From Euonymus europaeus (Eukaryota > Streptophyta > Magnoliopsida > Celastrales > Celastraceae): a DNA stretch of 64,000 nt. Location: the NCBI GenBank assembly GCA_963580455.1, contig OY756970.1, positions 16,678,001 through 16,742,000 on the forward strand, written 5' to 3'. This document shows positions 59,741 to 64,000 of the stretch, one piece after another (the stretch's first letter is position 1; every line of letters begins with the position of its first letter). The notes below the pieces were generated by a model that was given only the letters and a program-made list of their open reading frames with translations, had not been told where the DNA came from and did not search any database. The position numbers and the translations under genes were made by a program.

Positions 59741-62700
59741 CTATTCACTTATGTTGCAGAGGTTGAGATAATGGTTATCAAACTTTAAATGTCTAGACCA
59801 GAATGACTTGTACTTGGTGACGGCCAAATCCAACCATGGCTTGTAATTCCCGTTGTAATGTACGACAGCAGCATTCTCTATCGCAGTCAGGTTCAGGGCA
59901 GGGTCATAACCAAGTCCCAGAACATGCCAGCTCCGATCAAGCGGATAGGTTAGGTTGTAGAAAGTGATCAATCCCGGTGGCAATGTACCCAATTTCCACA
60001 ATGTTCGATCCTCATTCTGCAAAGCAGTTTCTTCATCAGTCAAAAGTACAGCAAAAATGTGCAGTTTTTTTCACTGACACCAAAAACAAAATTAGTTTGC
60101 TTTCTCGAGATACAGATGAGCGTTAAGAAGAAGCTAAGAATTTCTATGATTCCAGAGGTCATGGTCAGCCGAATGCATTAACACTTAAAATAACAGCATA
60201 ATACCTTGACTGCTAATCTAACAAGGCACATGCTATCGGAGAAAGAACGAGAAATTACTGCATTATATGCCATTCAAATCCCATTTCCCATACTAGGAAA
60301 AAAAATCATTGCAGCCCCCATCCCAGCACAGGTCACAGTATTCCTAAACATATAAAAATTCATCTTCATTAAGCACTTCCCCGATGTATTTGTTAAGCCT
60401 CATTGCATCCCGAGGCTTGAACCTATATTTTCCTTTCTAGTAACATTCTGGTTACAAAAAATGCTTTGACAACATTTATAACATGAAGTTCAGTTAATTA
60501 GATGACTCAATTCATACTACTGCTTAAGGCACTTGGACTGACAGAAAGGGTTGAAGTGAGAAATAAGGAGAAGAAAAGGGAGCTGAACCCTTACCATATC
60601 TTGCCAATGATGATATATTCCTGTTATGTTCCGCTTCCTCCACTCTTTCAAATCAAAAATATTCATGCCATAAGCCCAACCACAAGCATTTGGATCGAAA
60701 TTCTCAGAGATCTTAGGATTAGAGAAATTGAGGTACTTATCAAATCTATGAAAGCTTTCCTTGCAAGTTTCCACAGCACCATTCACCATCCCATGGAGAT
60801 CAATGGACCATAGAGGGGTCAAATCCTTCTGAACCACAATATCATCATCCAGAAAAAGGATTTTGTCTAGTTTTGGGTGAACTTCAGGAAGATAGAATCT
60901 AAGATGATTAAGCATAGACAAATATTTTGGATTTCTATATTTGAGATTGTCTGTCCCATCAGAGATGTTTGCATTAAAATAGTACTCCTTAGTCCTTGCA
61001 GATTCAAGCTGACGCAGCACAGAGCAGTAAGAAGAATTTAACCACTTGAAGCTCTCAATGTTCTCCACTTGGATAGTTGCATTCTCAGGAGGGTTGATAA
61101 GAAACCACATTCTCATTGCTTCAAAGTTTAATTTATCTGTTACTATATGGAAAACATGTTTCTCAGGTTCCTTTGCATGAAGAACAGTGGAATTGACAAC
61201 TACAGATGTTGCTAGTACGTTATCAGAGAATATGGCATAGTGATAGAGAGAAGAATCCTCGAGCTTTTGTTTGTTTGGGAACTCTCTGCCCTGATAACCA
61301 AGTAGGTAATAGTCCGCAGCCAGCTGCAAAGGAAGGCAATGCAATGGTTTTGGAACTGTTTTTGCAGCTAGCTGAATCAAAAATGCACTTTTTTTCTTCA
61401 GTGAGTTTACATTCCCTTCAGCAGACTGAAGCATTGCCCGTAACTTCCTTGACACTAAGAAGCATTCATATAATTGGTCCTTTGCTATAGAGAGAACGTG
61501 ACCCATGGTTTTAGCTCGATCAAGTGCACTGGTAAGCACAGCAAGTGATAGATCCATGTAAGATATAAGGACAGAAACATAAACTTAGTCGCCAAACAAT
61601 AAACAAAGAGCATCTATACCTCGGGTGGAGTTCAGCATCCGAACTTGCTTCCCCAATAGCATGTTGACTCTCTCTGGAGTGTTCCACAAGAGATTCGTAA
61701 AGAGCAGTTTCATTCTTAGATTTAGCGATGTTTGCATACGCTTTGGCCATGATAATCTGGTCACGCATGAGTTTTAGGGTGGTAGACACAGAATTAGGGC
61801 TTTCATAATCTCTCCTCCAAATACTGTACTTTCCCAGTACCGTGGCGTCCAGGCTTTTGGAACGTTGGATTGAGGCTGCTTCTGTTTGGTTATCAGATTC
61901 TCTATCTTGTCGAATGAGCTCAGCAGTTCGATTTTCCCTCCTTTGTTTCCGCATCCTCTGCAGTACTAGGAACTGTCAAATCCAAATCAACTGCACTAAA
62001 TGTATACGAATAGCAAAACCGAAAGGATTTGATAGTTCACCTGACGAGAGTGCTTCTCTGGGGTGAGTGGTAACTTCACAGGATATTGGATTTTACCATC
62101 TCCAGATTGTTGATGATACAAATAATTTGTATCATGTAGTCGAACTTTCATAACTACTTGCGATGAGTCTTCCACAGTCTGAAAGTAAGGCAAGGTTCAA
62201 GAACATTGCTCTTTGGATCTCATAACTTAAAACTAACAACTTAAAAGTTTGATTTTCAAGCTTCAGCCTTTTACTAATACTACATAAGCACCAAGGTTTG
62301 AGATTATGTGGCAGTTCTGGACATATGGTGGTTGTGGATGCTAAAAACTGTTTTCAAGTTTATAGTACTCCATTTATGTCTAATATTCCTATAAAAATTT
62401 CGAAGCCAAAATCACTAGGTATTACCTGTGCAGTCTTGTGGCCATGGTCTTTATCACTACGGTTTTCCAAGACCCATGAAGCAGAAAGATCCCTCATATT
62501 CATCTTACCAAATCGAACGGTGCCAGAGTTATCACTGTACGTTGCTATTATGTCAACATCCTGTTGAAGAGATTTAATTTAAGTAATAGCTTTACTGCCT
62601 TAGATGTAGCAAAGTGAACAGAATTACTATTACCTCAACTGGACGATTAGCCATCCTACCATCAAAAGAAGCATCCTGATCCAGACGAGCAAGCAATTGG

Positions 62701-63540
62701 CCAAATAGTTAATACATGTACAACTCATTAACTATTCACATTAAAATGCATGTCACGTAATAACACATTCATGAGATCATTCCTCAAACATGGGAACAAT
62801 GGCATAGTAGACGGAACTTTTGGAGTCATAGATCTAGGTTCTTTACCAATAAAGAACATCAATACCAAGCCAACAGTAGTTTGACTGGTTTCTCTTTGCC
62901 ACTGAACTCCATTAGGAGAAGAATTGCATGCAAATTCACCAATGAATCACAATCACTATGGGAATCTTGTTTATTTGGAGTTAATTTTTTTTCAAGCATG
63001 AAATTTCTGTTCTATATATTTAAACACTTCAAATTAAAATACCAAGAGAAAAATGAATGAAGTGAAACGATTGTCTTCTGGGCCCAATTCTTCGCAATTT
63101 AATGTAACCTTTCTCGTGCGTGAAAAATAAGATGAAGTGTCAACACCAAGAGAGATGTAAGAAACAGACACCGTTGACTAAATATAGAATGAACAAAAAT
63201 TAATAAAATCCTAGGAAAGAGTATATCTTTCATAGCCTGCTTAATTTGATCCCTATCTAGGATACATGCATATCACAGCGATCTAAAGCAAAAACTGTAT
63301 TTAGAAACTACTAGAAAGAAAGATGTGAGAAAACCTGTCTCTCGTGGCATCTTTCACAATCTGACAAGGGACGGTAAGCTTTAAGTTCTCTTTTACTGGA
63401 AGAAACCACAGACAAAGTGAAAAATCATTTCAATTAGAAATTGAAGCAATAGATACAACTACTAAAAAAAAGTAATTCCAATCTCACATTGGTCCCTGGT
63501 CTGATATTACTGCACCCACAATAGCAACATCAAACATAAC
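59741..63540 (-). CDS. GAUT3: Galacturonosyltransferase (GT8), GAUT3-like, 5' end outside window
   Basis: Eight exons are visible, from high to low: 63540-63488, 63395-63335, 62675-62634, 62560-62426, 62178-62041, 61957-61620, 61528-60595 and 60016-59741. They join in phase to 658 aa ending CNISE. The first exon, expected to encode the start and a short membrane anchor, lies beyond 64000 or was not recognised. The stem region contains CERCHERQ, MRKQRRENRTAEL and LGKYSIWRRDYE. The GT8 domain has LHCLPLQLAADYY, YHYAIFSDNVLATSVVVNST, the metal-binding LFLDDDIVVQKDLTPLW, CGWAYGMNIFDLKEW, WKLGTLPPGLITFYNLTYPL and VVHYNGNYKPW. Such enzymes act in the Golgi lumen on pectin. The sequence fits GAUT3 better than GAUT1 or GAUT4. 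GAUT3 activity itself is not firmly established. Confidence 0.93.
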
Positions 63541-63615
63541 CTGAACCAAAAAAAATTATATCTTTGAGATATGAGTGGAAAAAATTAGTACGCAAATCAA
63601 AGGTTACATTTACAA

Positions 63616-63632
63616 ACACACACACACACATA
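63616..63632. repeat. (CA)n microsatellite
   Basis: A short CA run in the first visible intron region of the GAUT3-like gene. Confidence 0.7.
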
Positions 63633-64000
63633 TAGGACTAAAAGTAACAAGAAATCAAATTTTAAGCATAAATCTTAAAAGTACTGGCAAATACAGGATC
63701 AAATAAATGAAAACATTATCCTCAGTGAGGAAAATCAGGCAAGTTAACAAAATGAAACAGTACTATGCAAGTAAACTCAACAGAAAATGCCTCAATTTAG
63801 AATCCTGACCACTCAATACATTAGATGAGCTGATGGTGGAATTCGCATCAAGAACTGTAATATGCAATCAAAGTTACATTTTACAAAGACATACATTTGA
63901 AGGAAAAAAATTATAAAAATATAAGCAAAAACTAACTGTATTTGCTGATGCAAAAGCTGTATAGCATAAGCAGATACAGATTTTCATAAAGATTAGCAAC

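Noticed and set aside
1..64000. CRISPR arrays, bacterial-type operons, rRNA or intact tRNA genes
   Set aside because: No regularly spaced repeats, no gene clusters of bacterial type and no complete tRNA cloverleaf were seen; the DNA is plant nuclear.

Overview
This 64-kb window is nuclear DNA of a flowering plant, almost certainly a eudicot. Its genes are split into many small exons with GT-AG introns, the intergenic DNA is AT-rich and full of small DNA transposons, and every recognisable protein is a plant family, several of them plastid or Golgi proteins. No bacterial operon, CRISPR array, tRNA or rRNA gene was seen. The species cannot be named from the sequence.

Layout. Positions 1-16,900 hold no intact gene. 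They are a graveyard of transposable elements: a 1.9-kb element with about 110-bp inverted ends, a foldback with nearly perfect arms, a 5'-truncated LINE with a 17-bp target duplication, two related hAT-type elements with 8-bp duplications, a Mutator-like element that may carry gene DNA, an element with doubled inverted ends that sits just inside a LINE-ORF1-like start, and Stowaway-type MITEs. From 16.9 to 29.3 kb lie three plus-strand genes: an O-fucosyltransferase-family protein, the photosystem II assembly factor HCF244 and a phosphoglycerate-mutase-like histidine phosphatase. From 37.7 down to 30.3 kb, on the minus strand, is a plastid-type MATE transporter (DTX45-like). Its second intron contains an antisense, broken ABCB transporter fragment. 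From 38.2 to 42.6 kb there is only repeat and intergenic sequence. From 42.7 to 58.7 kb, on the plus strand, are a U-box/ARM E3 ligase (PUB15-like), a DSK2/ubiquilin ubiquitin receptor and a conserved plant protein of unknown function. From 63.5 down to 59.7 kb, on the minus strand, is a GT8 galacturonosyltransferase (GAUT3-like) whose first exon lies beyond the window.

Exon models were built by hand. For each, the reading frame was carried across every junction, and the sum of exon lengths is a multiple of three. Lengths obtained: O-FucT 566 aa, HCF244 401 aa, PGM-like 228 aa, DTX45-like 591 aa, PUB15-like 640 aa, DSK2-like 558 aa, unknown protein 278 aa, GAUT3-like 658 aa in the window.

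How the genes relate. There is no single pathway. Two genes act in cell-wall or glycan synthesis in the Golgi (O-FucT, GAUT3), two are plastid proteins (HCF244, DTX45) and two act in ubiquitin signalling (PUB15, DSK2). From memory, the O-FucT, PGM-like, DTX45 and GAUT3 genes correspond to neighbours in the At4g38270-At4g38390 interval of Arabidopsis, so this looks like a conserved ancestral block with other genes interspersed. I found no convincing undescribed biological system. The most unusual items are the foldback hairpin locus, the antisense ABCB chimera inside the MATE intron, a GC-AG intron in the MATE gene, and a conserved plant protein of unknown function.
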